Assembly: GCF_010131535.1 (NCBI RefSeq)
Contig: NZ_WUBS01000010.1
Location: 1 to 64,000 of the forward strand
Reading direction: 5' to 3'
Source of the DNA: Acerihabitans arboris
GTDB taxonomy: Bacteria; Pseudomonadota; Gammaproteobacteria; Enterobacterales; Enterobacteriaceae
DNA: 64,000 nt
In this document: piece by piece, positions 49,204 through 57,779 of the stretch
How the letters are laid out: each line of letters opens with the position of its first letter
Numbering within the stretch: the stretch's first letter is position 1
Notes under the pieces: model-generated
What the model was told of the DNA's origin: nothing
Seen by the model: only the letters and a program-made list of their open reading frames with translations
Databases searched by the model: none
Made by a program: the position numbers and the translations under genes

Positions 49204-50772
49204 ATGGCCACGGTCATGAAAAAATTAACTCATTTGCCCTTTATGGTTCAGCTGTTCAGCGGCTTTGCCATCATTATCGCCTTGATGCTTTGCCTGGGGG
49301 GCGTGTCGCTCTACCAGCTGAGCGCCAACAATACCCATATCGACGCCTATCGCAATAATTGGCTGCCGGGGGTACGCTATACGCTGGAAATGCGCGGCGT
49401 GTTGGCCGAGCTGCGTTTGCAGCAGGTGCAGTATATTGCCTCCGCGACGGAAAAGGATCGGGAAGGACACCGGGTGGAACTGATGCAGGCGGTGGCGAAT
49501 TTTCTTCGCGCCCAAAATGCTTACCTGGCCCTCAATACTCCAGCAGGCTCCACCGCCTTATTCAGCCAAATCATGGCTAACTTCAATCAGTTCAGCCAGG
49601 CGAATGATAAAATGGTGGCGGCCATGTCGGCTGACGATGTTACCGGCGCCATCCAGATCAGCGGCGATACGTCGCGCAAATACCGTACGCAGCTGATGGC
49701 GGATCTGGCGACCATGGTGGATAGGGAAGTGAGCGGCAGCGAGAAGGCTGCGGCGCAGGCGGCCCAAGGATATATTATCGCCAAGTACAGTCTGATCGGC
49801 CTGGCGCTGTTCGCCCTGCTGGCGTCGGGCCTGCTGGCCACCGTGATTTCCCGCAACCTGTGGCGCCAGCTGGGCGGCGAACCGGCCTATGCCACGGCGA
49901 TTATGCGTAAAATCGCCGCCGGCGACCTGACCACCGGCATCAGGCTGCGCGCCAGGGACGGCAGCAGCCTGTTGGCGGCGTTAAATACCATGAGCCAGGA
50001 GCTGCGCGGCACCATCAGCGGTATTATCAGCGGCAGCGAATCCATATCGGTGGCCTCCGGACAGATAGCCCAGGGCAATACCGATCTTTCCCAACGCACC
50101 GAAGAGCAGGCGGCCTCGTTAATCCAGACCTCGGCCAATATGCAGCAGCTGACGCAGACCGTGCACCACAATGCCGATAACGCCAGGCAAGCCAGCGAAC
50201 TGGCGGCGGTCACTTCGCGCACCGCCACCCAGGGCGGTAAAATCGTGGCGGAAATGCTGACGCATATGCGCGATATTTCCCAAAGTTCGAAAAAAATCGT
50301 CAACATCATTGCGGTTATCGAAGGTATTGCTTTCCAGACCAACCTGCTGGCGCTTAACGCCGCCGTCGAAGCGGCGCGGGCCGGCACCCAGGGTAAAGGA
50401 TTTGCCGTGGTGGCGAGCGAGGTGCGCACGCTGGCGCAAAAGAGCGCCGACGCGGCCAAGGAGATCAAAACATTGATTGAAGGCACGGTGGAGAAGATCA
50501 GCGCCGGGTCCGATCGGGCGGATAACGCCAGCAAGGCGATGAACGAAGTGGTCGGTTCGGTGGATAAAGTGGCCGCCATTATCCGCGAAATAGCCACCGC
50601 CAGCAGCGAACAGCATATGGGCATCCGGGAAGTCGGCCAGGCGGTGGCCCAGATGGATCAGGTCACCCAGCAGAACGCCGCGCTGGTGGAACAGGCCGCC
50701 GCCGCCGCCCGTTCGCTGACCGAGCAGGGGCAGGAGCTGCGCCGGGCGGTCAGTTTCTTCCAGACCGCCTGA
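49204..50772 (+). CDS. Methyl-accepting chemotaxis protein
   Basis: 522 residues. TM1 is at about 15-35, a periplasmic four-helix-bundle sensor (about 36-190) follows, then TM2 (about 195-215), a HAMP domain (LWRQLGGEPAYATAIMRKIAAGDL) and the signalling hairpin with EGIAFQTNLLALNAAVEAAR at its tip. The C-terminus ends SFFQTA without the CheR-docking NWETF pentapeptide, so it depends on other receptors for methylation. Ligand unknown. Confidence 0.92.
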   Translation: MATVMKKLTHLPFMVQLFSGFAIIIALMLCLGGVSLYQLSANNTHIDAYRNNWLPGVRYTLEMRGVLAELRLQQVQYIASATEKDREGHRVELMQAVANFLRAQNAYLALNTPAGSTALFSQIMANFNQFSQANDKMVAAMSADDVTGAIQISGDTSRKYRTQLMADLATMVDREVSGSEKAAAQAAQGYIIAKYSLIGLALFALLASGLLATVISRNLWRQLGGEPAYATAIMRKIAAGDLTTGIRLRARDGSSLLAALNTMSQELRGTISGIISGSESISVASGQIAQGNTDLSQRTEEQAASLIQTSANMQQLTQTVHHNADNARQASELAAVTSRTATQGGKIVAEMLTHMRDISQSSKKIVNIIAVIEGIAFQTNLLALNAAVEAARAGTQGKGFAVVASEVRTLAQKSADAAKEIKTLIEGTVEKISAGSDRADNASKAMNEVVGSVDKVAAIIREIATASSEQHMGIREVGQAVAQMDQVTQQNAALVEQAAAAARSLTEQGQELRRAVSFFQTA

Positions 50773-50866
50773 TTCAACCGGAGTTGAAGGCTCCCGTGGG
50801 TTAAAACCTGTGACGGGTTTTCGCCAGCGGGCGTTTTTTATACCGCTTGAATACCAGCCAGTTATG

Positions 50867-52354
50867 TTAACCGGCCTTGGCCCTGCCGGGCCTTGGCTTG
50901 CGCGAGACCAGCTCGCCGGCATTGGCCGGCAGCCGCAGCAGATCCAGCAGGCCGAGCAGCGACATCAGGGTAATCAGCACGAACGCCAGCCGATAGGCGA
51001 TCCCCGGCAAATCCCCCAGCCCGAGCCAGGGCGCCAGCCGTTCGCCCAGGCGGATGCCGATGGCGCCGATGGTGATGCCCATGCCGATGGATAACTGCAC
51101 CGCGGTGCTGAACAAGGTATTGGCGTAACTCATGTCGCTTTGCGGAATATCGGCAAACGCCAGCGTGCTGATGCCGGTAAACTGCATCGAGCGGCACAGG
51201 CCGCCGAAAAACAGCACCGCCAGCGTCAGCCAGCCCGGCGTCTGCGGCGTCAGGAAGGCGCAGGCCAGCAGCGACAGCGCCGCCAGCGTACCGTTAACCA
51301 GCAATACCTTGCGAAAGCCAAAATGGCGGATTAGCGGCGTGGTCGCCGGTTTCATCGCCAGGTTGCCGGCAAATACCGCCAGTACCAGCGACCCGGCGTG
51401 GAACGCATCCATGCCGAACCCGACCTGGAACAGCAGGGGCAGCAGAAAAGGCACCGCGCCTATCGCCATGCGAAACAGCGATCCGCCGCCCATGGTCACG
51501 CGAAAGGTCTGTACCTTGAGCGAACCCAGGCGGATCATCGGCTGCTCGGCCCGTTGCAAATGCCGGGCGGTTACCGCCAGCGCCAGCACGCCCAAGGCTA
51601 AAAACAGGATCATATAGGGCCAGGACGCGTCATGCCGCCCGGTCAGTTCCAGGCCATAGACCAGGCTGAGCATTGCCGCGCCGCTGGCGATAAACCCGAA
51701 CAGATCAAACGGCGGCCGCGCGGCGCGCGGCGGATTGGGGATCAGTTTCCAGGCGGCGAAAATCGCTATCAGCCCCAGGGGCAGGTTGATAAAGAAGATC
51801 CAGCGCCAGCTGGCGTAATCGGTAATAAAGCCGCCCAGCGGCGGGCCGAGGATCGGCGCCACCAGCGCCGGCCAGGTGAGCGTGGCGATGGCTTTGATCA
51901 ACTGTGACTTGGGGGTGCTGCGCAATACCGCCAGCCGCCCGACCGGCACCATCAGCGCGCCGCCCGCGCCTTGCAGGATGCGCATTACCACGAATTGCGG
52001 CACATTTTGCGTCAGCCCGCACAGCACGGACGCCAGGGTAAAGATGGCCAACGCCACGGTAAACACCTGGCGCGATCCAAAACGATCGGCTATCCAGCCG
52101 CTGGCCGGGATCAACACCGCCAGCGTCAATAAATAGGCGCTCATGCCGATATTCAGATCCACCGGCGATATGCCGAAGGTCAGGGCCATCTGCGGCAGCG
52201 CGGTGGCGATCACCGTGCCGTCGATGTATTCCATAAAAAATGCGCCGGCCACCAGCAGCGCCATGCCCGACAACCCCCGGGAGGCGGTCTCCTCCGGCGC
52301 GTCGGGCGCGTCGGTTTCCTCCATGGGGGATGTCGGTTGTTTCTCGTTCGCCAT
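50867..52354 (-). CDS. MFS drug/metabolite exporter, DHA2 (14-helix) family
   Basis: 495 residues with about 14 hydrophobic helices. Helix 1 has FFMEYIDGTVIATALPQMA, the DHA2 motif D, and the loop after helix 2 is GWIADRFGSRQVF. It resembles HsrA/EmrB-like proton-driven exporters. No EmrA-type membrane-fusion partner is adjacent. Substrate unknown. Confidence 0.87.
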   Translation of the reverse strand: MANEKQPTSPMEETDAPDAPEETASRGLSGMALLVAGAFFMEYIDGTVIATALPQMALTFGISPVDLNIGMSAYLLTLAVLIPASGWIADRFGSRQVFTVALAIFTLASVLCGLTQNVPQFVVMRILQGAGGALMVPVGRLAVLRSTPKSQLIKAIATLTWPALVAPILGPPLGGFITDYASWRWIFFINLPLGLIAIFAAWKLIPNPPRAARPPFDLFGFIASGAAMLSLVYGLELTGRHDASWPYMILFLALGVLALAVTARHLQRAEQPMIRLGSLKVQTFRVTMGGGSLFRMAIGAVPFLLPLLFQVGFGMDAFHAGSLVLAVFAGNLAMKPATTPLIRHFGFRKVLLVNGTLAALSLLACAFLTPQTPGWLTLAVLFFGGLCRSMQFTGISTLAFADIPQSDMSYANTLFSTAVQLSIGMGITIGAIGIRLGERLAPWLGLGDLPGIAYRLAFVLITLMSLLGLLDLLRLPANAGELVSRKPRPGRAKAG

Positions 52355-52511
52355 TGCCTGACTTAATCCTTACGCTATCAACTGTCACCGGCCGGCCATG
52401 CCGGCACCGTCCGAAGATCCCCGGCCGTTCGCCGGCGGGTCATAACACTTTACCTTGCGTAAAAGATTTGTCATACAAAAAATCGCACTGGTTTACCAAT
52501 CGGCCGTTTGG

Positions 52512-53483
52512 CTAACGCGCGGACCCGGGATCGATCTCCTTTGCGGCCGGTCGGCTATCCGCGGCGTCGACCGGCGCGAGGGAATGGGAGGCGGACCTGC
52601 CGTGGCCGCCGAAGGATTTGCCGACCATGACGATCGTCACCGCCAGGATAATAATGCCCAACGCCAGCCATTCCACCGGGTTAAGGCGTTCGCCGGCAAA
52701 CCCCATGCCGAGCAGCACCGCCACCACCGGATTGACATAGGCATAGCTGGTGGCCAGCGCCGGACGGGCATGGGAGAGTAAAAACATATAGGCGCTGATG
52801 GCGATCATCGAGCCGAACACAATCAGGTAGCCCACCGCCAGCAATCCGGCCAGGTCCGGCATCCTGGTCAGGCGTTCGCCGTTAAGCAGGCTGGCGGCAA
52901 GCAGCACCGTCCCGGCCACGATCATTTCCACCGCCCCGACCATCATGCCCTTGGGCAAATCAAGCCTGGAGCTCCAGATGGAACCAAACGCCCAACTGAC
53001 GGAGGCCACGATCACCAGTAGCGCGCCAAGCGGGTTGCCGGTCAGGCTACCGCCGGTATTAAGCAAAATAATGCCGATAAGGCCCAGGACGATGCCGAAC
53101 CACTCCAGGCGCGTGGCGCGCAGGCCCCAAAAACTGCCGAAGCAGGCGGCGAACAGAGGCACGGTGGCGACAATCACGGCGGTGATGCCGGACGGCACCT
53201 GCATATGCTCGGCCACGGTCACCAGACCGTTGCCCACCGCCAGCAGCAGAATGCCGATCATGCCGGCGTTAGCCGCCTGGCGCAGTGATGGCATGGCGTC
53301 GCCTTTCAGGCGCAGCACGGTAAACAGCGCGATACCGGCGATAAAAAAGCGCACGCCGGCCATCAGCAGCGGCGGCCAACTGCCCACGCCGATGCGGATA
53401 ACAAAATAGGTCGATCCCCAGATGATATAAAGCGTAAACAGCGCCAGGGCCAGCTTCAGTCCGTTAGAATCCCGAGATTGCAT
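52512..53483 (-). CDS. yedA: EamA/DMT-family exporter YedA
   Basis: 323 residues, ten helices in two EamA repeats. LFTLYIIWGSTYFVIRIGV, AVGNGLVTVAEHMQVPSGITAV and SYAYVNPVVAVLLGMGFAGE follow E. coli YedA closely. It probably exports an amino acid or related metabolite. It is divergent from an Lrp-type regulator gene, which is likely to control it. Confidence 0.88.
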   Translation of the reverse strand: MQSRDSNGLKLALALFTLYIIWGSTYFVIRIGVGSWPPLLMAGVRFFIAGIALFTVLRLKGDAMPSLRQAANAGMIGILLLAVGNGLVTVAEHMQVPSGITAVIVATVPLFAACFGSFWGLRATRLEWFGIVLGLIGIILLNTGGSLTGNPLGALLVIVASVSWAFGSIWSSRLDLPKGMMVGAVEMIVAGTVLLAASLLNGERLTRMPDLAGLLAVGYLIVFGSMIAISAYMFLLSHARPALATSYAYVNPVVAVLLGMGFAGERLNPVEWLALGIIILAVTIVMVGKSFGGHGRSASHSLAPVDAADSRPAAKEIDPGSAR

Positions 53484-53635
53484 TTCACTACCTTTGAAAC
53501 CATTATCGTTTGGACGATTAGTAAACCTTTATTTATGCCGATCAATACACTTATTTTGTCGTAATCAGCCGGTTAAACCACGAAAATAGCCTGATAACAC
53601 CTTTGATTCAACGGCGGCGGATAAACGGGACACCT

Positions 53636-54097
53636 ATGGATAAATATGATGAGCTGATACTGCATGCGCTGGTGGAAAACGGCCGGCTGACCTATGCCGA
53701 ACTGGCGAGAAGGGTAAACCTTTCGCCGCCGGCGGTGGCGGAACGGGTGGCCAAGCTGGAAGCGAAAAAGGTGATTACCGGCTACCACGCCCACGTCAAC
53801 CTGGAAAAACTCGGCCTGCCCATCGCTTTTATCGTGGAGCTGCGGCTTAACCATAACCACTGGCAAAATACCCTGAAGATGCTGACGCGGATCCCGGAAA
53901 TCCTGCAGTGCTTCAGGGTAACCGGCGAAGCCTGCGTGATTATCCGCGGCGCGGTCGGGGATATGGCGGCAATGGAAGCGTTTATCGAGCGGATCAGCCA
54001 GTTCGGCGCCACCAAGACCTCGATTATCCTCTCGGCGCCGGTGGAGCGTATTGCGCCGCCCGGCGCGGCGGTTACCGAGGGGTTAAAAAAAGTTTGA
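53636..54097 (+). CDS. Lrp/AsnC-family transcriptional regulator
   Basis: 153 residues: an N-terminal helix-turn-helix (ALVENGRLTYAELARRVNLS, then PPAVAERVAKLE) and a C-terminal RAM ligand-binding domain (CFRVTGEACVIIRG). The ATG at 53636 with GGGA upstream gives the family N-terminus MDKYDELILHAL; an upstream start adds an unrelated tail. Its divergence from yedA suggests it senses the amino acid that YedA exports. Confidence 0.9.
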   Translation: MDKYDELILHALVENGRLTYAELARRVNLSPPAVAERVAKLEAKKVITGYHAHVNLEKLGLPIAFIVELRLNHNHWQNTLKMLTRIPEILQCFRVTGEACVIIRGAVGDMAAMEAFIERISQFGATKTSIILSAPVERIAPPGAAVTEGLKKV

Positions 54098-54113
54098 TAA
54101 TCTTCACAAAAAA

Positions 54114-54142
54114 TTGACACGCCGGTTCATTTTGCTTAAACT
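54114..54142 (+). promoter_or_regulatory. Sigma-70 promoter of the 27-residue small gene
   Basis: A perfect -35 TTGACA (54114-54119), a 17-base spacer and TAAACT (54137-54142). Transcription would begin near 54149, about 50 bases before the small gene. Confidence 0.72.
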
Positions 54143-54198
54143 GCGGAAAAAGTGTGATTAGCATCGCATTAATAACAAGGCAATGTGAGGAATCTGCA

Positions 54199-54282
54199 AT
54201 GAAAATTATACGTAAGCTTAACAAGTTCCTGAAGGAACAAGGCAAGATCCACGCCCAGGCGGCTAAACACAGCCTGTACTAG
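54199..54282 (+). CDS. Small basic protein of 27 residues, unnamed
   Basis: The frame ATG...TAG encodes 27 residues beginning MKIIRKLNKFLKEQGK and ending AAKHSLY. GTGAGG lies about 9 bases upstream. It is very basic (six Lys, one Arg, two His), likely a single amphipathic helix, with no membrane segment. The gene has its own strong promoter (54114) and a terminator (54337), so it looks like a deliberate transcription unit. I do not recognise it. Alternatives are a regulatory RNA that carries a short frame, or a leader. Confidence 0.6.
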   Translation: MKIIRKLNKFLKEQGKIHAQAAKHSLY

Positions 54283-54336
54283 GCGATAGCGCTGCCCGGC
54301 GCATGCCCGGGTTAACGGCGAGATTTGCCGGCAAAA

Positions 54337-54366
54337 GGCGGTCCTCTTCCAGGGCCGTTTTTTTTT
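54337..54366 (+). terminator. Terminator after the small gene
   Basis: The stem CGGTCCT / AGGGCCG (one G-T pair) is followed by nine T residues. Confidence 0.85.
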
Positions 54367-54506
54367 GGTTGCGCGGCGGTAACGGATCCGATGGCCGGCG
54401 GATGCCGCCGCGTAAAACGCAAAGATAATATGTGCTGTGCGACATCGACCGTCGTTAACTGGTCGCCTATCTTATCGGGTGAATCTACTTCGAAAGGAGT
54501 GCGGAC

Positions 54507-55085
54507 ATGCCTACCCGCCAAAGCGATGACCTGCACCGTCAACCCCCCGGGCAGTTTATCCTTTTCACCGTGACCGCCGCCGTAAGCGCGGCCCTTGCCG
54601 CCTGGAGCAGCGCGGCTCTCGCGCTTGAGGTCTGGGTGATGTTCGCCGGCCTGATCGCCTGGTTCACGCGCCCGGCGTCATGGCGCGAAGGCGCGTGCGC
54701 CATGATTTGCCTGTGGCTGGGGATAAGCCTGGCAGCCGTTTCCCATGTGGCGATGTCGGCATTATCGCCGCCCCTGGGCGCGCTGGCCCTGCCGTTGGTG
54801 GTATTTTTGGTCGCCATCCTGATCCTGGGCCTGCGCGCTACCCGTATCGTCAACAATACGCTGGCCTGGTTTCTCGGTATGGTGACGTTCCATGCCGCTG
54901 AAATGGGGCTGTCGCCCGGAACTTTTGCGCACCTTGGCGGCGCGACCGCCATCGGCGGATTCGCCGGTTGGGCCTGTCAGGCGTTTCACGGATATTGGGC
55001 CGCCGCGCGGCCGTTGCGTGGGAATGGCCTGGCGAAACCGGCCGCGCCCCGGGGTAACGAATCCAATGGCGCGGACCTCGGTTGA
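54507..55085 (+). CDS. DUF1097-type inner-membrane protein
   Basis: 192 residues with about five hydrophobic helices between residues 15 and 165 and a hydrophilic tail. The pattern, including GGATAIGGFAGWACQAF near the end, resembles DUF1097 proteins such as YcdZ; the match is moderate. AAGGAG stands well placed before the ATG at 54507. Function unknown. Confidence 0.6.
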   Translation: MPTRQSDDLHRQPPGQFILFTVTAAVSAALAAWSSAALALEVWVMFAGLIAWFTRPASWREGACAMICLWLGISLAAVSHVAMSALSPPLGALALPLVVFLVAILILGLRATRIVNNTLAWFLGMVTFHAAEMGLSPGTFAHLGGATAIGGFAGWACQAFHGYWAAARPLRGNGLAKPAAPRGNESNGADLG

Positions 55086-55118
55086 GCGGGACGCGGGGCG
55101 GCAGGGAAGATAACCGGC

Positions 55119-55988
55119 CTAGGCCAGTTCGATGATCTCATGGCGGCCGCTTAATATCGGCCCGCTCAGGATTTTATAGCCGTCACGATCAAAATCCCGC
55201 GCCACGGTGTTCAGGGCCGCCGCCTGGTCCAGGCTGTCCACCGATCCCAGATAGAACCAATTGTTGACCACGTGGATTTGCCGCCGATCGCCGCTGTGTT
55301 CCACCAGGCCGATGGCGCCGGGGTAAGGCCAGGCCACGACGCGCATCTGCTGCAGCGCGTCCACCAGGCGCAGCTGGTGCTCTTGCGGACTCTCCTGGCC
55401 ACAGCACGCGCCCGCGCAGCGGCCGAGATGAAAGCGGAAGCAGGGGCGGCCGTGGCTGAGCTTTTCCAGGCCCAGCAGGCTGTAGCATAACAATTCGCCG
55501 TCGCCGATATCCAACAGCGCCTGCTGCGCGGAGCGCCGGCTGGAAAACAGGCCGTATAAATCCGGCGTGCGGGCAAAATCGATTTCTTTGGCCGAGACGA
55601 TGACGGGCATGCCCCGCGCCAGATGAATCGAGCACAGCTGGCGGCTGCGCCGCAGCCGTTTATTGTGCAGCGGCTGCAACGCCTTGATCATCCGCGCCTC
55701 GAGCAGCAGGGCGCCGATTTCACCGGCGGTGAGATGGTAGCTGATGCGGCGCGACTGACGCAGCATGCGCGCTTCCTCGGCGGTGCGCAGATGGGACATC
55801 ACCCGGCTGCGTATGTTGACGCTTTTGCCGATATACAGCGGCATTACGTCGCTGTCGCTATGAAACACATACACGCCCGGCGCGGCGGGCAGGCCGTCGA
55901 GATACTGGCGCAGATGTTCCGGATACTGATAGGCTTCGGCGGGGTCGAACTCCCTGCGGGCGGCGGACAAACGTTTAGACACTGACAT
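55119..55988 (-). CDS. cho: Excinuclease Cho (UvrC homologue)
   Basis: Makes the 3' incision in nucleotide excision repair, acting with UvrAB on bulky lesions. It has a GIY-YIG nuclease domain: PAAPGVYVFHSDSDVMPLYIGKSVNIRSR, with the catalytic Arg and a later Glu (ALLLEARMIKAL). A short C-terminal part contains CFRFHLGRCAGAC. Length is 289 residues from the ATG at 55988 (E. coli Cho 295). A start at 56021 would lie beyond the LexA box and was rejected. Confidence 0.93.
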   Translation of the reverse strand: MSVSKRLSAARREFDPAEAYQYPEHLRQYLDGLPAAPGVYVFHSDSDVMPLYIGKSVNIRSRVMSHLRTAEEARMLRQSRRISYHLTAGEIGALLLEARMIKALQPLHNKRLRRSRQLCSIHLARGMPVIVSAKEIDFARTPDLYGLFSSRRSAQQALLDIGDGELLCYSLLGLEKLSHGRPCFRFHLGRCAGACCGQESPQEHQLRLVDALQQMRVVAWPYPGAIGLVEHSGDRRQIHVVNNWFYLGSVDSLDQAAALNTVARDFDRDGYKILSGPILSGRHEIIELA

Positions 55989-56000
55989 GAACTCTTTTTT

Positions 56001-56020
56001 TACTGTTGTTATGTACAGCA
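56001..56020. promoter_or_regulatory. LexA (SOS) box upstream of cho
   Basis: TACTGTTGTTATGTACAGCA contains CTGT-N8-ACAG, the LexA operator core, 13-32 bases before the cho start. E. coli cho is an SOS gene, so the match is expected. Confidence 0.88.
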
Positions 56021-56090
56021 TAGCAGGTTATTTTTTGATACGACAGTGCATTATAACGGCTAAACGTTATTTAAAGAGGCATTATGCGGG

Positions 56091-56879
56091 TTAAAACCGC
56101 TGAAGGTTATCATCCTCCTGCCGGCGCCAGGCTAGATGGCATTCCCGCAGCAGCGCCCCGTCGGATAAAATTGCCGCGGTCCGGCCCCGGGCCGCCAGAC
56201 GCCCCTCACGCAGCACAATACAGTCATCCGCAATATCGGGAACCATGGCCAGATCGTGGGTGGCGGTGATTAGCGTGCGTCCGCGGCTGTCGCGCAGGAA
56301 TTGCACCATACTGCCCTGGCTTAGCGGATCCAGGCCGCTGCAGGGTTCGTCGAGCAATAACACTTCGGGTTCGATAATCAGTACCGACGCCAGGGCAACG
56401 CGTTTTTTCTCGCCGCCGGACAACCGGTGGGGCGAGCGGTGGCGCAAATGGCCGACGCCGAATTGCTCCAGCATGGCGTCGATACGCCGGGCGATACGCG
56501 GTTTATCCCAGCCGAGCTGTAACGGCCCGAAGGCCAGTTCGTCATACACCGTCGGGTTAAACAGCTGCACGTCCGAATTCTGGAACACCAGCCCAACCCT
56601 CCGCCTGAAGGCATACGCGTCCGCGTCCGCGCGCAGGGCGTTTTCATCAAGTCTGCGGCCGAACGCCCGCAGGGTGCCCGCGTTGGGAAAATACAGGCCG
56701 TCCAACAACCGCAGCAGGGTGGATTTACCCGAGCCGTTGGCGCCGAGCAGGGCGATACGCTGGCCCGCCCGGACCTGTAGCGTGATGTCCAGCAGCGCGG
56801 GCTGCGACTGATAGGCATAACCCACCCGCTGTAAGTCATAGACCGGCTGCGGCTCGTTTAACGGCGGATCCTGGTTCAT
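56091..56879 (-). CDS. nikO: Nickel/cobalt ECF transporter ATPase
   Basis: 262 residues: Walker A LLGANGSGKSTLLRLLDG, signature RLSGGEKKRVALASVL, Walker B PEVLLLDEPCSGLDPLS. It powers the metal-specific ECF importer encoded by the two upstream genes (CbiO/NikO family). The start at 56879 has AAGGAG upstream. NikR next to the operon points to nickel rather than cobalt. The gene order M(N)-Q-O is standard. Confidence 0.88.
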   Translation of the reverse strand: MNQDPPLNEPQPVYDLQRVGYAYQSQPALLDITLQVRAGQRIALLGANGSGKSTLLRLLDGLYFPNAGTLRAFGRRLDENALRADADAYAFRRRVGLVFQNSDVQLFNPTVYDELAFGPLQLGWDKPRIARRIDAMLEQFGVGHLRHRSPHRLSGGEKKRVALASVLIIEPEVLLLDEPCSGLDPLSQGSMVQFLRDSRGRTLITATHDLAMVPDIADDCIVLREGRLAARGRTAAILSDGALLRECHLAWRRQEDDNLQRF

Positions 56880-56911
56880 CTGCAACGCTCCTTTTCCGGG
56901 GTAACCACCAC

Positions 56912-57775
56912 TCAGGGTAACCGCAGCCACTGGCAGGCAAACCCCGCCAGCGCCAGCGCCATAAATACCGGCAACGCCCGCCAATCCCGCTTTTGCAGGC
57001 GCAGATCGTCCATCAGCCGTATTTCGCCGCGAAAACCGCGCGACAGCATGGCCAAATGGACCTCCTGGCTGAGATAGAGCGAGCGTTCCAGCAGGCTGCC
57101 GGCGGCATTGACCGCCAGGCGGCGGCGCTCGCCGGGCGGCAGGGGACCGACCATCCGGCTTGACCGCGCGTCAAACAGCGCCATCGCGCTGCCGAGCAGT
57201 ACAAAAATATAACGATGGGTCATGCCGAGGATCATCACCGCCATCCTGGGCACCCGCAGCGAACGCAGCGCCTTGAGCAGGCGGGGCCAGGAGGTGGTCA
57301 ACACCAGCAGCAGGGTCAGTGTCGCCGAGGTTTCCGCCCGGCCGACCAGCAGCGCGGCGGAACGCAACCCCTGGCAGGTGACGGTCAGCGGCGGGAAGGG
57401 CAGGGTAAGCAGCGGCGCGCCGGGCACCATAAACAGCGCCGGCAGCGCCAGCATCCCGGTAAACAACAGCACGCCGAGCCATACCTGGCGCAGCAGCCTG
57501 GACAGCGATATCGCCGAGAGCCGCGCCATGATGACCGCCGACAGCAGCAGGCCGGCCAGGGCCGCCAGCGAATGCACCGCGACGGCGGTGAAAATCAACG
57601 CGCCAAGGCCGATGAGCTTAACGCGCGGGTCGAGCCGCTGCAGCCAGCCCGGCCGGTCGGCCGTAAGCTGCGCGTCGTCGGCATGGGCCATGGCCGCCTG
57701 CAGGCCCGCCAGCAGGCGGGCGACAAAATGCCGGCTTACCGGGGCGCGCCGGTGGCTGAAGGAAGGTTCCCGCAC
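56912..57775 (-). CDS. nikQ: Nickel/cobalt ECF transporter T-component (CbiQ/NikQ)
   Basis: 287 residues, several membrane helices, and the cytoplasmic coupling segments of T-components: LERSLYLSQEVHLAMLSRGF carries an Ala-Arg-Gly-type motif (LSRGF here) contacting the ATPase. The N-terminus DPRVKLIGLGALIF is typical of CbiQ. It lies 4 bases after nikM and 32 before nikO. Confidence 0.88.
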   Translation of the reverse strand: MREPSFSHRRAPVSRHFVARLLAGLQAAMAHADDAQLTADRPGWLQRLDPRVKLIGLGALIFTAVAVHSLAALAGLLLSAVIMARLSAISLSRLLRQVWLGVLLFTGMLALPALFMVPGAPLLTLPFPPLTVTCQGLRSAALLVGRAETSATLTLLLVLTTSWPRLLKALRSLRVPRMAVMILGMTHRYIFVLLGSAMALFDARSSRMVGPLPPGERRRLAVNAAGSLLERSLYLSQEVHLAMLSRGFRGEIRLMDDLRLQKRDWRALPVFMALALAGFACQWLRLP

Positions 57776-57779
57776 CGCC

